Position numbers and translations under genes: made by a program
Notes under the pieces: model-generated
Databases searched by the model: none
The model's input: only the letters and a program-made list of their open reading frames with translations
What the model was told of the DNA's origin: nothing
Assembly: GCA_020343675.1 (NCBI GenBank)
Contig: CP070806.1
Location: 3,979,850 to 4,020,819 of the forward strand
From: Phycisphaerales bacterium
GTDB lineage: Bacteria > Planctomycetota > Phycisphaerae > Sedimentisphaerales > Anaerobacaceae
DNA: 40,970 nucleotides
Reading direction: 5' to 3'
Shown: positions 15,453 through 25,553 of the stretch, piece after piece
Layout: every line of letters starts with the position of its first letter
Position numbering within the stretch: position 1 is the stretch's first letter

Positions 15453-16745
15453 ATGGAAACCAATCGACGACAATTCATCAGGGCCGGCCTTGCAGGCGGC
15501 GTGGCGGCCACCACATTACCACTGTCAACTTACGGCTCCCAGGCCCGGAATTCCGGCTCAGCAGCAGCCCTGAACCCCAAGTACCCTAAGCTCGATGAGA
15601 TACTGAAACAGCCGGTACTGAAAAAAGAGCTGTTTGCCGCTCCGGTCATCATCGAGACCCTCGAGCTGCTTCGCTTCGACGGTAATTTTCTGTGCCGGGT
15701 ACGTTCGACGGATGGGGCGGAAGGCCTTTCGGTCGGTCACGGCGGACTCAGTTCGCTCTATCCCATTTTCGTCAAACGGCTGCAACCTTTCTTTATCGGC
15801 AAAGATGCGCGCGACCTGGACTTGCTGCTTGAGAAGGTTTACATCTACAGCCTCAATTTCAGGTTGAGCGGTATGGCTCTGGGGATACCCTTAGCCACCA
15901 TTGAGTTCGCCATTCTCGATATGCTGGGGCGTATTGCCAACAAGTCCATGGGCCAGTTGATCGGAGATATCCATCACCGGCGCGTACCGGTTTACCAGGC
16001 CACTGAGTACCGCGAAAAACCAGTAGAGGAATCCCTGGAGCTGATCAAAAGGGCTGTTGCGGAAAATAACGCCCACGCCCTTAAGATTAAGGTCGGCGCA
16101 CTGATGTTCATGACGGAGGACATCCATGCCGTCGGTCCCAAAGGAAGGACCGAGACAATCATCCCGCTTATCCGCGAGACATTTGGCGACGACATCGCCC
16201 TCTATGCCGATGCGAACGGTTTTTATTCCGTGGAAGAGGCCATACGCGTTGGACGTTTGTTGGAAAAGTACCGTTACCGCTTCTTTGAAGAACCTGTTCT
16301 TTTCGACTGGTATGAAGAGACGAAACAGGTCGCCGATGCACTGGCAATTCCCGTCGCGGGCGGCGAACAGGAATACAGCCTGCACGGATTTCGCTGGCTG
16401 ATTGCCAATGATGGCCTTGAAATTGTCCAACCCGACAACTACTATTTCGGAGGAATGGTTCGTTCGATGAAGGTGGCGCGCATGGCAGACGCATTCGGAA
16501 AAGCCTGTACGCCGCATATGTCCGGCGGGGGGCTCGGATACCTCTACATGATGCATTTTGTATCGGCCCTTCCCAATGCCTGTGCGCATCACGAATTCAA
16601 AGGATTTCGAACGAACGTGCAATTCGAATGCAAGACGTCAGCCCTGTCCGTCGTAGACGGGATGGTTAAAGTTCCCACCGGTCCGGGATTAGGTGTGGAT
16701 ATTGACCCTGATTACGTCAAAAAGCACCAACCGGTAAAAGCGTAA
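15453..16745 (+). CDS. Tat-exported mandelate racemase/muconate lactonizing enzyme family protein
   Basis: This encodes 430 residues of the enolase superfamily. The Tat signal is [13 protein letters not shown] followed by an alanine/threonine stretch. Catalytic features are all present: K211-x-K213 in LKIKVG, metal ligands D253 (YADANG), E279 (FFEEP) and E305 (GGEQEY), and H355 in PHMSGGGLG. Such enzymes abstract a proton next to a carboxylate, for example in acid-sugar dehydration or racemisation. The Tat signal places it outside the cytosol, which is unusual for the superfamily but common in planctomycetes. GAGG lies upstream of the ATG. The substrate is not predictable. The gene converges with the symporter gene. 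Confidence 0.92.
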   Translation: METNRRQFIRAGLAGGVAATTLPLSTYGSQARNSGSAAALNPKYPKLDEILKQPVLKKELFAAPVIIETLELLRFDGNFLCRVRSTDGAEGLSVGHGGLSSLYPIFVKRLQPFFIGKDARDLDLLLEKVYIYSLNFRLSGMALGIPLATIEFAILDMLGRIANKSMGQLIGDIHHRRVPVYQATEYREKPVEESLELIKRAVAENNAHALKIKVGALMFMTEDIHAVGPKGRTETIIPLIRETFGDDIALYADANGFYSVEEAIRVGRLLEKYRYRFFEEPVLFDWYEETKQVADALAIPVAGGEQEYSLHGFRWLIANDGLEIVQPDNYYFGGMVRSMKVARMADAFGKACTPHMSGGGLGYLYMMHFVSALPNACAHHEFKGFRTNVQFECKTSALSVVDGMVKVPTGPGLGVDIDPDYVKKHQPVKA

Positions 16746-16787
16746 CTCAGGCAAGCCCGCACGAGACCATCGTCTATCGTCCGACAT
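16743..16787 (-). pseudogene. 5' relic of a second RAYT gene
   Basis: On the minus strand ATG 16787 opens MSDDRRWSRAG, matching MPDYRRWFRTG of the intact RAYT. Over 50 bases spanning the start codon (about 16756-16805 against 13020-13069) I count 41 identities. The similarity ends after about 11 codons. The relic lies between REP copy 3 and the end of the enolase-superfamily gene, and marks the left end of a lost RAYT element. Confidence 0.75.
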
Positions 16788-16808
16788 GATTCCGTTCTAT
16801 CCATTATT

Positions 16809-16830
16809 GGTGCGATTCATCGCACCCTAC
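16809..16830 (-). repeat. REP palindrome, copy 3, overlapping the symporter stop codon
   Basis: The minus strand reads GTAG followed by GGTGCGAT-GA-ATCGCACC, identical to copy 1 over all 22 bases. It stands 21 bases before the ATG of the RAYT relic, with GTAG on the far side. Together with copy 1 it implies that the complete element had inverted terminal REPs. The symporter gene ends inside it. Confidence 0.85.
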
Positions 16831-18295
16831 TGCTGACTGTGTTTATCACATCGTCGAATTCGTGCAAAACCCCCTCGTCTTTTTGCCCGATGAAGAAGTT
16901 GACCAGGATAATCGTCAGGCAATTTGCGGCGAAGCCGGGGACGATTTCATACATGGTCTCGCCCAGGCCGATTTGCTTCCACAGCACGAGCACGACCGTC
17001 CCGGTGACCATTCCGGCCAAAGCCGCCTGCCAACTGGTTCTGCGAGAGAACAGCGCGAAAAGAATCAACGGCCCGAACGCAGCCCCGAAGCCGCCCCAGG
17101 CATAAGAGACGATTCCCAAGATCGTGTTATCGCGGTCCATCGCCATAACCAATGCGACAATCGAGATGATAATCACGCACGCTCTTCCGACCAGAACAAT
17201 CTCCCTCTGCGATGCCTGTTTCTTTATCGCCTTGCGGTAAAAATCCTCCGACAGCGCCGACGATGAAACCAGCAGTTGTGAATCTATCGTTGACATAATC
17301 GCCGAGAAAATCGCGGCCAGCAGAATCCCCCCGAGCCACGGATTGAACACATCGCGTATCATATAGATAAAGACCTTTTCCTGCTCGCCGCCGCTGAGAT
17401 TCTCGTACATCGCGATGCCGATAAAGCCAACAATAACGGCTCCGCTTAGCGACAGCAGGACCCAGACAATGGCGATAACCATCGACTGACTGAGTTTGTC
17501 GGCCGATTTGATGCTCATAAATCGCACGAGAATGTGCGGCTGGCCGAAGTACCCCAGGCCCCACGCCATGCTCGAGACAATCATACATATAGCCGTGGGC
17601 AATGTGCCGGCCGACGGCAGCAGGGTGGGTGAAATGTTCTTGAGTTCCATGGCTTCGCTAATCGCTTCAATTCCGCCGGCCCGATGATACGTCAGGACCG
17701 GCACGACTACAATCGCCAGGACCATTAACGCACCCTGCAGCAAATCAGTCCAACACACGGCCAAAAAGCCGCCCAGGAATGTGTAGGCAACGATAATAAG
17801 TCCGCCGATGATGACCGCGGTGTGATATTTGACGCCGAATGTGGACTCAAAGAGCTTTCCCGTCGCCACAAGGCCCGAAGAGGCGTAGATAGCGAAGAAG
17901 ATCAGGATGATGATCCCCGAGACGATTCTCAGCAGCCCGGTGGGATCTCTGAAACGTGCCTCGAAAAAGCATGGCAACGTAATCGCGTCGGTTTTTTGGG
18001 TATAGACTCTCAACCTCGCCGAGACCAGCCGCCAGTTCAAAGCCGTCCCGATGAACAGGCCCACGGCAATCCAAATCTTCCCCGTTCCAGCCAAATACAC
18101 CGCCCCGGGCAGGCCCATCAGAAGCCAGCCGCTCATGTCACTGGCTTGGGCCGAAAGCGCCGTGACCCACGAGCCCATGCCCCGGCCGCCCAGCAGGTAG
18201 TCTTCAATGCTGGCCGACTTGCGATAGAAACAAAAGCCGATAGTTAGCAGAATTATGAAATAAGCGATAAACGTGACTAAGGTTGGAATTGACAT
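16817..18295 (-). CDS. Sodium/solute symporter, PutP-like (SSS family)
   Basis: This encodes 492 residues with about 12-13 membrane helices. Family features include YLLGGRGMGSWVTALSAQASDMSGWLLMGLPG near the N-terminus, the sodium-site region of this family, and the length is normal for PutP-type carriers. It imports a small solute such as proline or a sugar acid with Na+ across the inner membrane; the substrate is uncertain. It starts 17 bases after the recQ stop on the same strand, with GGAG upstream. The last three codons (R-V-R) and the TGA stop lie within REP copy 3, so the original C-terminus has been replaced. Confidence 0.93.
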   Translation of the reverse strand: MSIPTLVTFIAYFIILLTIGFCFYRKSASIEDYLLGGRGMGSWVTALSAQASDMSGWLLMGLPGAVYLAGTGKIWIAVGLFIGTALNWRLVSARLRVYTQKTDAITLPCFFEARFRDPTGLLRIVSGIIILIFFAIYASSGLVATGKLFESTFGVKYHTAVIIGGLIIVAYTFLGGFLAVCWTDLLQGALMVLAIVVVPVLTYHRAGGIEAISEAMELKNISPTLLPSAGTLPTAICMIVSSMAWGLGYFGQPHILVRFMSIKSADKLSQSMVIAIVWVLLSLSGAVIVGFIGIAMYENLSGGEQEKVFIYMIRDVFNPWLGGILLAAIFSAIMSTIDSQLLVSSSALSEDFYRKAIKKQASQREIVLVGRACVIIISIVALVMAMDRDNTILGIVSYAWGGFGAAFGPLILFALFSRRTSWQAALAGMVTGTVVLVLWKQIGLGETMYEIVPGFAANCLTIILVNFFIGQKDEGVLHEFDDVINTVSSRVR

Positions 18296-18312
18296 CGCAA
18301 AGTCACTCCGTT

Positions 18313-20130
<1,818 letters not shown>

Positions 20131-20612
20131 TGTTGAAGATTAACTCTAATCGCTGCTTGTGAGCACGTTCTTGACCGACTCGCCAGCACCGGGGCCTTCC
20201 AAAGCGTTTGCCCAATCCGCGGCCCCGTCATGTCCCCGGTGACGAAGGGGGATTATACAGTCCAGCCTCATCCGCGTAAAGTCCGGATAACAGCCTCTAC
20301 CCATCTCGCAAGACCGATAAACTCTGCAATCGCGCCACCGCACGCGCCCGCGTCGCTTGGCGCGCATCACGCCGCTCGAAGGCCAGAGTAGTTATGGGTC
20401 CTTCACGGTGCGGCGATTAGAAGAAGCGGCTTGAGTATGAATTTACGTATTATTCCCAAAGTACCTATTTTGACTCAAGTTTTTTGTTCAGGCCCTCCGA
20501 TAGCTATTACTATTCAATTATACAAATTACCCAAATTAACACACGAAGGTTTGAATGGAGCTAACACGTAAGAAGAAAGTTGGCAATTGGGAAGTTTCTT
20601 GGAGAAGAACCT
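20131..20612. other. Intergenic stretch between recQ and the B12-domain gene
   Basis: These 480 bases contain no supported gene; a basic minus-strand frame at 20146-20370 lacks protein character. The last 150 bases are A/T-rich (TTGACT at about 20470, several TATxAT-like words) and probably hold the promoter of the B12-domain gene, but I could not place a convincing -35/-10 pair. Confidence 0.4.
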
Positions 20613-21338
20613 ATGATCAAGCAAAACACTCTGGCTCGCTACTTAGAACCCCTGCTCCGAGGCGACAGAAGAAGCTGTCGGGCCGTAGTAGAGGAAACGC
20701 TGCAAAGTGGGATTCCGGCCAACTCAGTCTACATTCACCTGGTGTGGCCGGTCATGGTGGAAATCGAGAAGCTGCTGCGCGAAGACAGAATCACCCCCGT
20801 TCAGGAGCATTTGGCCACGCGCGTCAATCGGACAATTGTGGACCAGCTTCAGAACAAATTGCCTCGCAGACCCGGCAAGAGCAAGAAGGTGGTCGTCTGT
20901 TGTGCGCCGGACGAGCTGCAGGAGCTTGGCGCTCAAATGCTGACGGATCTGTTTGAAAGCGACGGCTGGGATGTGAGATTCCTCGGCGGGGGACTGACCA
21001 ATGATGATATCCTCGCTTTCATAAACGAATATGGCCCTTCGATTCTGCTGATTCACGGCACCTCCCCAAGACAGGCGCCTGACGTGCGCCGGCTGATCGA
21101 CACCATCAAATCCGTGAACGCCTGGCCTGATATGCGGATCATGGTATCGGGAGGGTTGTTCAACCGGGCCGAAGGGCTATGGCAGGAGATGGAAGCCGAT
21201 TTGTACGCCGCAGACCCTCTCGAGGCCATGCAGGTTGCTTCCGGCGATGCGCCAATCACGCACGGCGAACAAAGAACGATAAATCGCCGTAAGAAGAGGC
21301 TCCAGGCAACGCGCCAGACGCTGCCGGCCCCGGTGTAA
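20613..21338 (+). CDS. Cobalamin-binding-domain protein (CarH/PpaA-like sensor module)
   Basis: This encodes 241 residues from ATG 20613; GGAG 8 bases upstream decides against an upstream TTG. Residues about 1-80 form a helical cap like that of B12 sensors, with WPVMVEIEKLLREDRITPVQEH (note EH at 65-66). Residues about 90-215 look like the Rossmann B12 domain (VVVCCAPDELQELGAQM, DVRFLGGGLTNDDIL, RIMVSGGLFNRAEG). The usual axial-ligand motif E/DxHxxG is here E101-L-Q103-E-L-G106, with Gln in place of His. The protein has no DNA-binding or methyltransferase domain, so it may be a partner sensor. B12 binding must be regarded as unproven. A 9-bp hairpin follows the gene. Confidence 0.75.
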   Translation: MIKQNTLARYLEPLLRGDRRSCRAVVEETLQSGIPANSVYIHLVWPVMVEIEKLLREDRITPVQEHLATRVNRTIVDQLQNKLPRRPGKSKKVVVCCAPDELQELGAQMLTDLFESDGWDVRFLGGGLTNDDILAFINEYGPSILLIHGTSPRQAPDVRRLIDTIKSVNAWPDMRIMVSGGLFNRAEGLWQEMEADLYAADPLEAMQVASGDAPITHGEQRTINRRKKRLQATRQTLPAPV

Positions 21339-21392
21339 GCACGCGCCTTTAGAGAACCACGACGTGCTTGAGAGCCAGCCCTTGCGATAACG

Positions 21393-21416
21393 GATGCGGC
21401 CATATCCGGCCGCATC
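21393..21416 (+). terminator. Hairpin after the B12-domain gene
   Basis: GATGCGGCC pairs perfectly with GGCCGCATC across a 6-base loop, 54 bases after the stop codon. There is no T-tract, so termination is possible but not certain. The rest of 21339-21590 shows no gene. Confidence 0.45.
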
Positions 21417-21590
21417 ACCTGTCACCGGGACAGTGACGCACCCCGCCGGGCTGCGGAACCTCAACTCGCAGTCCCTCGTCCAATAATGGTATTCCGAACC
21501 CATTCTCGGGCATTTGAGGCCCGAAAATGCCCACTCAAATGCGGCCGGGCGCCTTGAGTCGAACGTTCCCAGCCATAGAATACCCGCACT

Positions 21591-21620
21591 GCAGTTGACT
21601 CCGGAGGGGGCTGCTTTTTT
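21591..21620 (+). terminator. Rho-independent terminator
   Basis: GCAGTT pairs with GGCTGC (two G-T pairs) around a CTCCGGAG core and is followed directly by six T. It ends just upstream of the promoter of the small lipoprotein gene and would shield it from read-through. Confidence 0.55.
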
Positions 21621-21621
21621 G

Positions 21622-21650
21622 TTGACAATGGCTCCGGCGGCCAGTATAAT
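21622..21650 (+). promoter_or_regulatory. Consensus sigma-70 promoter of the small lipoprotein gene
   Basis: TTGACA (21622-21627), exactly 17 bases, then TATAAT (21645-21650). This is a full consensus match in both boxes, the strongest promoter in the window. Transcription should start near 21657, leaving a leader of about 70 bases. Confidence 0.8.
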
Positions 21651-21663
21651 AAATTCATACTTA

Positions 21664-21701
21664 GGGGTGTCTCTCGTGCCGCCGATACGGCGAAAACACC
21701 C
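21664..21701 (+). promoter_or_regulatory. Structured 5' leader of the small lipoprotein mRNA
   Basis: Within the predicted leader an outer stem GGGTGT/ACACCC (21665-21670 / 21696-21701) encloses an inner stem CGCCG-ATA-CGGCG (21680-21692). It matches no riboswitch class that I know. It could stabilise the RNA or regulate translation. Confidence 0.35.
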
Positions 21702-21726
21702 GGGGGCCGATGAACAAGGAGAAATG

Positions 21727-21960
21727 ATGAAGAGCGTTTCTATTTTTGCAGGCAAGTTCATTTTGGCATTTGTTCTGTGGGTTCTGGTTTTCCTGCCTTG
21801 TGGCTGTGGGTCTTACGCCCAGCCGGGCGAGACCGCCGCGGAAGGGCGGCGAAGGCACGAGCGCGTTGCCCGGATCAATCAGCAGGAAATGATGGCGGAT
21901 ACAGATAGGGCCCTTTTGCTCGACAAGCCCGGCACCCTCACCGACAAAAGGATACCGTAA
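21727..21960 (+). CDS. Small lipoprotein, unknown function
   Basis: This encodes 77 residues. The start is the second of two tandem ATGs, with AAGGAG 5 bases upstream. A signal segment FILAFVLWVLVFLPCGC ends in a lipobox-like sequence. The remainder is short and charged: RRRHERVARINQQEMMADTDRALLLDKPGTLTDKRIP. The pattern RhxR(V/I)xxIN..MM.DTDxxLLLDKPxxLTDKR resembles small conserved planctomycete proteins as far as I recall, but no function is known. It is transcribed from its own consensus promoter, which suggests high expression, like small abundant lipoproteins such as Lpp. That comparison concerns expression only. Confidence 0.75.
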   Translation: MKSVSIFAGKFILAFVLWVLVFLPCGCGSYAQPGETAAEGRRRHERVARINQQEMMADTDRALLLDKPGTLTDKRIP

Positions 21961-22329
21961 TTCATATGTCACATGGCGTATCACGCATATAGCACTGCGT
22001 CAGTTTCAACGCAATGCGCATCATGGCACACGACACGGACAAAGGGATTTGACTTGGGGTCGCACGCCCATTGTTTTTGGCCGGATAGCTACTGTCTAAG
22101 AATAGAATAGCAGGGGTGTTTTCCACGTCAGAGAGGACTGTGTCGTACGTGTCAAATTTTTCGACAATTCACCCGCTCCTCCATCCGTATTTTTCAGCGA
22201 TATTCGCAGCGCACTGCGTATTTCGACGCTTCCCCGGAATTTGGCACATTACTTGCTCTCAAGCCTGTGATGTGTGGCTGAAGGTACGTATTGCAGGTAC
22301 CAGGATTGGGGATCTCTGGGCACGGGATT
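21961..22329. other. Intergenic stretch before the NarL-type kinase
   Basis: This region contains no supported gene. Words such as TTGACT (about 22053) and TAGAAT (about 22103) are too far apart to form a good promoter. The leader of the kinase gene must lie here. Confidence 0.35.
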
Positions 22330-24027
22330 ATGAGAATTCAGTACAAGATTGTCGCCTTGTCGCTTGTTTGTGGCCTCTGCGTTTGTGTAATCGACGCGTC
22401 TTTGGACCGCCTGCTGTTCTATGAGGGGACATTCTGGGAATTACTTGTTGCCAGCCCTCCAACACAGGAGTTGTACGTGCGAACAACCATCATCGGGTTT
22501 TTCGTAGTGTTCGGTCTGTTTATTGCCAGATGCGCGGGCAAGCGTGAGAAAGCAGAGCGAGCATTACGGAATTCCCACAGCTTCCTACAGACAGTCATCG
22601 ATGGCGTTCCGGACGGAGTGATGGTCATCGACCTTGACCACCACATCGTACTCAGCAACCAGCCCAGCGAGCAACTTGCAGAGGAGACGAACGGGGCTCC
22701 TGGCGCCATGCTATGCTATCAGGTTTCACATCATCGCAGCGTGCCATGTGACGGTCTGGAGCACCCGTGCCCGCTTAGGCAAGTGGTCGAGACCAAGAAG
22801 GCGGCGACCACCACCCATACCCACTTTACCACCGATGGAGACGAGATTGTCATGGAGATCAGGGCCGCGCCGGTTTTTGACGAGGCCGGTGAAGTGGTCC
22901 AGATCATCGAATCCTTCCGTGACATCACTGAGCGTAAGCAGGCAAAGGAGAGATTACAGGTAAGTGAAGAACGATTCAGGAATGCGTTTGAGACCTCTGG
23001 GATCGGAATGGGCTTAGTGGGTCTTGATGGTTGTTGGCTCAAAGTCAATACAGCATTGTGTGAAATTGTTGGATACACTGATAGTGAGTTGCTGACTAAG
23101 ACTTTCCAGGATATCACGCATCCCGATGATTTGGAGCCTGACCTTGACTACGTGCGTCAACTGGTGGCAGGCGAAATCCCCAACTATCATATGGAAAAAC
23201 GATACATACATAAGGATGGACACAATGTATGGATTATCTTGAGCGTATCATTGGTTCGTGACAGTGCAGGAAATCCAATGTATTTTGTTTCGCAGATCAA
23301 TGACATCACTGATCGCAGGCAGGCGGAAGAAGAACTCATCCGATACCAAACTCAGCTTCGCTCTCTTGTGTCCCAGTTGGCCCTGACTGCAGAGCGAGAG
23401 CGAAAGGAAATTGAGGCGGTACTTCATGACGACCTGCTGCAAAGACTGGTCCTGTGCAAGATGAGGTTGGATGAACTGGGCAAATCGGAAACACTAACGG
23501 ACCCAGCCACTTCCCTTGGTGAAATCAGCGAGAGCATCTGCGAAATGCTCAAGAGTGCCAGGGCCTTGACTTTTGACCTGACCTCACCCGTCTTGTACGA
23601 CATTGGCCTGGAGGCAGCTATCAGGGACTGGCTTGACAGAGAGATAAGCGGCAAATACGATATCGTTTTAGAGTTTGAAGATGATGGCCGGAACAGACAA
23701 CTGAGCAATGATCTGCGGGTGATGTTGTACAGGGCCGTGCGAGAGCTTTGCACGAATATCGTTAAGCATTCACAGGCCGAAAGAGCAAGAGTCTCCATTC
23801 GGGGCAGAGGCGACGACATGGAAATCATCGTCGAAGATGACGGCATCGGAATGGAGGTTCACGAGAGCAGAAGCGATGCCGTCGATTTCAGCGATCGCGG
23901 CGGACTCGGGCTGTTTGGCATCCGCGAGAGACTGGACCATTTCGGCGCCAGCATGAAGATAGAATCTGGGGCTGGAGTGGGAACAAGAATCAGCATAATC
24001 GTACCGCCACATTATCAGAAAGCATGA
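22330..24027 (+). CDS. Membrane sensor histidine kinase, NarX/DegS class, with two PAS domains
   Basis: This encodes 565 residues from ATG 22330 (an earlier ATG at 22291 is also open). Two membrane helices lie at about residues 8-22 and 52-68. PAS 1 (about 82-203) has a Cys/His cluster: C129, H134/H135, C140, H145 and C147 (CY...SHH...PC...HPCPL). PAS 2 (about 214-330) carries a DITHPDDLE segment and PAC motif DITDRRQAEEEL. The HisKA_3 phosphoacceptor is H366 in AVLHDDLLQRL. The ATPase domain (NIVKHSQAERARVSI, EDDGIGMEV, RGGLGLFGIRERL) is typical of NarL-partner kinases. It phosphorylates the regulator 18 bases downstream. The Cys/His cluster may bind a metal or sense redox. Confidence 0.93.
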   Translation: MRIQYKIVALSLVCGLCVCVIDASLDRLLFYEGTFWELLVASPPTQELYVRTTIIGFFVVFGLFIARCAGKREKAERALRNSHSFLQTVIDGVPDGVMVIDLDHHIVLSNQPSEQLAEETNGAPGAMLCYQVSHHRSVPCDGLEHPCPLRQVVETKKAATTTHTHFTTDGDEIVMEIRAAPVFDEAGEVVQIIESFRDITERKQAKERLQVSEERFRNAFETSGIGMGLVGLDGCWLKVNTALCEIVGYTDSELLTKTFQDITHPDDLEPDLDYVRQLVAGEIPNYHMEKRYIHKDGHNVWIILSVSLVRDSAGNPMYFVSQINDITDRRQAEEELIRYQTQLRSLVSQLALTAERERKEIEAVLHDDLLQRLVLCKMRLDELGKSETLTDPATSLGEISESICEMLKSARALTFDLTSPVLYDIGLEAAIRDWLDREISGKYDIVLEFEDDGRNRQLSNDLRVMLYRAVRELCTNIVKHSQAERARVSIRGRGDDMEIIVEDDGIGMEVHESRSDAVDFSDRGGLGLFGIRERLDHFGASMKIESGAGVGTRISIIVPPHYQKA

Positions 24028-24045
24028 GAGAGGAAGCAAGATTAC

Positions 24046-24696
24046 ATGGGTGTCAAAATTCTATTAGTTGAAGACCACGTTGTTATGCGCGAAGGATTGC
24101 GCATTTTAATCAACCAGCAGGCCGACATGGAGGTTGTCGGCGAGGCGGACGACGGCAAGGACGCCGCAGAGATGGCCCGTCAACTGCAGCCCGATGTCGT
24201 CATCATGGATGTGTGTATGCGCGGGACTAATGGGGTCAAAGCCACGCGCCAAATCAAAGCCAAAATGCCCGATCTCAAGGTTATCGCACTTTCGGCGTAC
24301 GACAACCGGGAGTATATCATGGGCATGGCCAAAGCCGGCATGTCAGGCTACTTGCTCAAGGACTGTGCGTTTGACGAGTTGGTCGGCGCCATTCGAACGG
24401 TGCTGCAGGGCAAATCGTACCTGAGCCCGGGCGCAGCCAGGGTCATCCTGGACGTGGAATCCGAAACCGAAAGCACGCACGACGCCGCCGTCACCGGCGG
24501 TGCCCTGAGCGAGTCTGACCGCCAACTGATCAGGCTTCTGGCAGAGGGCAGATCCGCCCGAGAAATAGCAGAAAGTGACAATCTGAGCATCAAGACTATT
24601 GAAGGCCGGCGGCGTAGAATCATGAAGAAAACGAATGTTGCTACCATCGCCGAACTGATCCGACATGCAGTGCGGGAAGGAATAGTCTCCGACTGA
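24046..24696 (+). CDS. NarL/LuxR-type response regulator
   Basis: This encodes 216 residues. The receiver domain (1-120) has acidic residues VEDH, phosphoacceptor D55 in VIMDVCMRG, and Lys in YLLKD. The C-terminal LuxR-type helix-turn-helix (about 150-212) reads LSESDRQLIRLLAEGRSAREIAE and TIEGRRRRIMKKTNVATIAELIRHAV. The first position of the HTH usually reads LTxRE; here it is LSESDRQ, a mild divergence. It binds DNA as a dimer upon phosphorylation by the kinase encoded immediately upstream, 18 bases away. Target genes are unknown. Confidence 0.94.
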   Translation: MGVKILLVEDHVVMREGLRILINQQADMEVVGEADDGKDAAEMARQLQPDVVIMDVCMRGTNGVKATRQIKAKMPDLKVIALSAYDNREYIMGMAKAGMSGYLLKDCAFDELVGAIRTVLQGKSYLSPGAARVILDVESETESTHDAAVTGGALSESDRQLIRLLAEGRSAREIAESDNLSIKTIEGRRRRIMKKTNVATIAELIRHAVREGIVSD

Positions 24697-25553
24697 TGCA
24701 ATGACAGAGAACACGGTCTCATCCATGCCAACGTCCTAATATGCGCAGCCGTAGTCGGGCAGGGACAAAATCCCGTTTTGCAGGGGGATATTTCTCATAG
24801 GCGAAACACCCAGCCCTCTAATCCGATGGCTCATGCAGAGCAAATCCGTTACCTCCAGGAAGCGATCCCTCGGCGAGACATCCCACATCGAGATGTAATC
24901 CACAGGCTTCTTGACAATCATCCATTCGTTCTCATCAGTGAATCTGATGGTGCACTCCACAAAAGCAAATGGCGTTCGTTTTTTCTCCCCTATGTCCCTA
25001 TCAATAGTGAGAGCTGAGTTCTACCAAGGCGCCGCTTCACAGTGAACCGTTCCCGCCGGCAATGCAATGTGCAGATACAACAGCACAAGCAGAACATCGT
25101 ATGTCAAGCCTCGCCGCGTAATCCATTGGTCATCGTCAGAGCCGGGCACCAACGTGCAAACATTGTGAATTTGCTGAATTGTTGATTCCACGTACCGAAG
25201 ATAGGGAACACAGGAATTCGCTCAAGAGTCGTTACTTGTCTGTTGCTCTTTTGAAAAACTTGGAACAGCAGGAATCGAACGATTATTCCGGATTCGCGAT
25301 TTTTTCGCCAAACGAATGGCAGGGGGATACTGACAATCCCCCTGTTATTCGTTCCTATGAATGGGGATGTGAGTACGCTCGGGGGAACACCGAACGTATT
25401 TCGGTTACAGAATCGTACGAATGTTGGCAAAGCCGTCCTAATCAAAGGCCCTGTCACCTTAAAGCTGCTGCCCCAACGCGATACGATTCGTCAGGTTTCG
25501 TTCTTACATGGTCGTGAACAAGAATGTCAACTGTTCGAAAGAAAGGGATTACT
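24697..25553. other. Long intergenic region with a strong hairpin and an open frame lacking a clear start
   Basis: No gene is convincing in these 857 bases. On the minus strand an open frame runs from 25017 to 24736 with protein-like composition (ECTIRFTDENEWMIVKKPVDYISMWDVSPRDRFLEV in parts), but it offers only a GTG at 24960 without a ribosome binding site; it may be a decayed gene. A hairpin lies at 25311-25353. The part before cheW must contain its promoter, which I could not place. Confidence 0.4.
25311..25353. repeat. Long near-perfect hairpin
   Basis: AACGAATGGCAGGGGGAT pairs with ATCCCCCTGTTATTCGTT over 18 positions (16 Watson-Crick, two G-T) around a 7-base loop. No T-tract follows. 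It may be a small mobile repeat or a stable RNA stem. Confidence 0.6.

Noticed and set aside
20146..20370. 74-codon basic open frame upstream of recQ
   Set aside because: Composition is Arg-rich without hydrophobic pattern, no ribosome binding site, and it looks like a GC-driven shadow.
20580..20612. TTG start 11 codons upstream for the B12-domain gene
   Set aside because: GGAG at 20601-20604 is correctly spaced for ATG 20613, and no ribosome binding site precedes the TTG.
25458..25490. Possible sigma-28 (FliA) promoter before cheW: TAAA followed by GCGATA
   Set aside because: The -10 matches only 5 of 8 positions and the spacing is about two bases too short.
25104..25517. Overlapping open frames on both strands before cheW
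   Set aside because: Neither has a ribosome binding site; both cross the strong hairpin and have unlikely composition.
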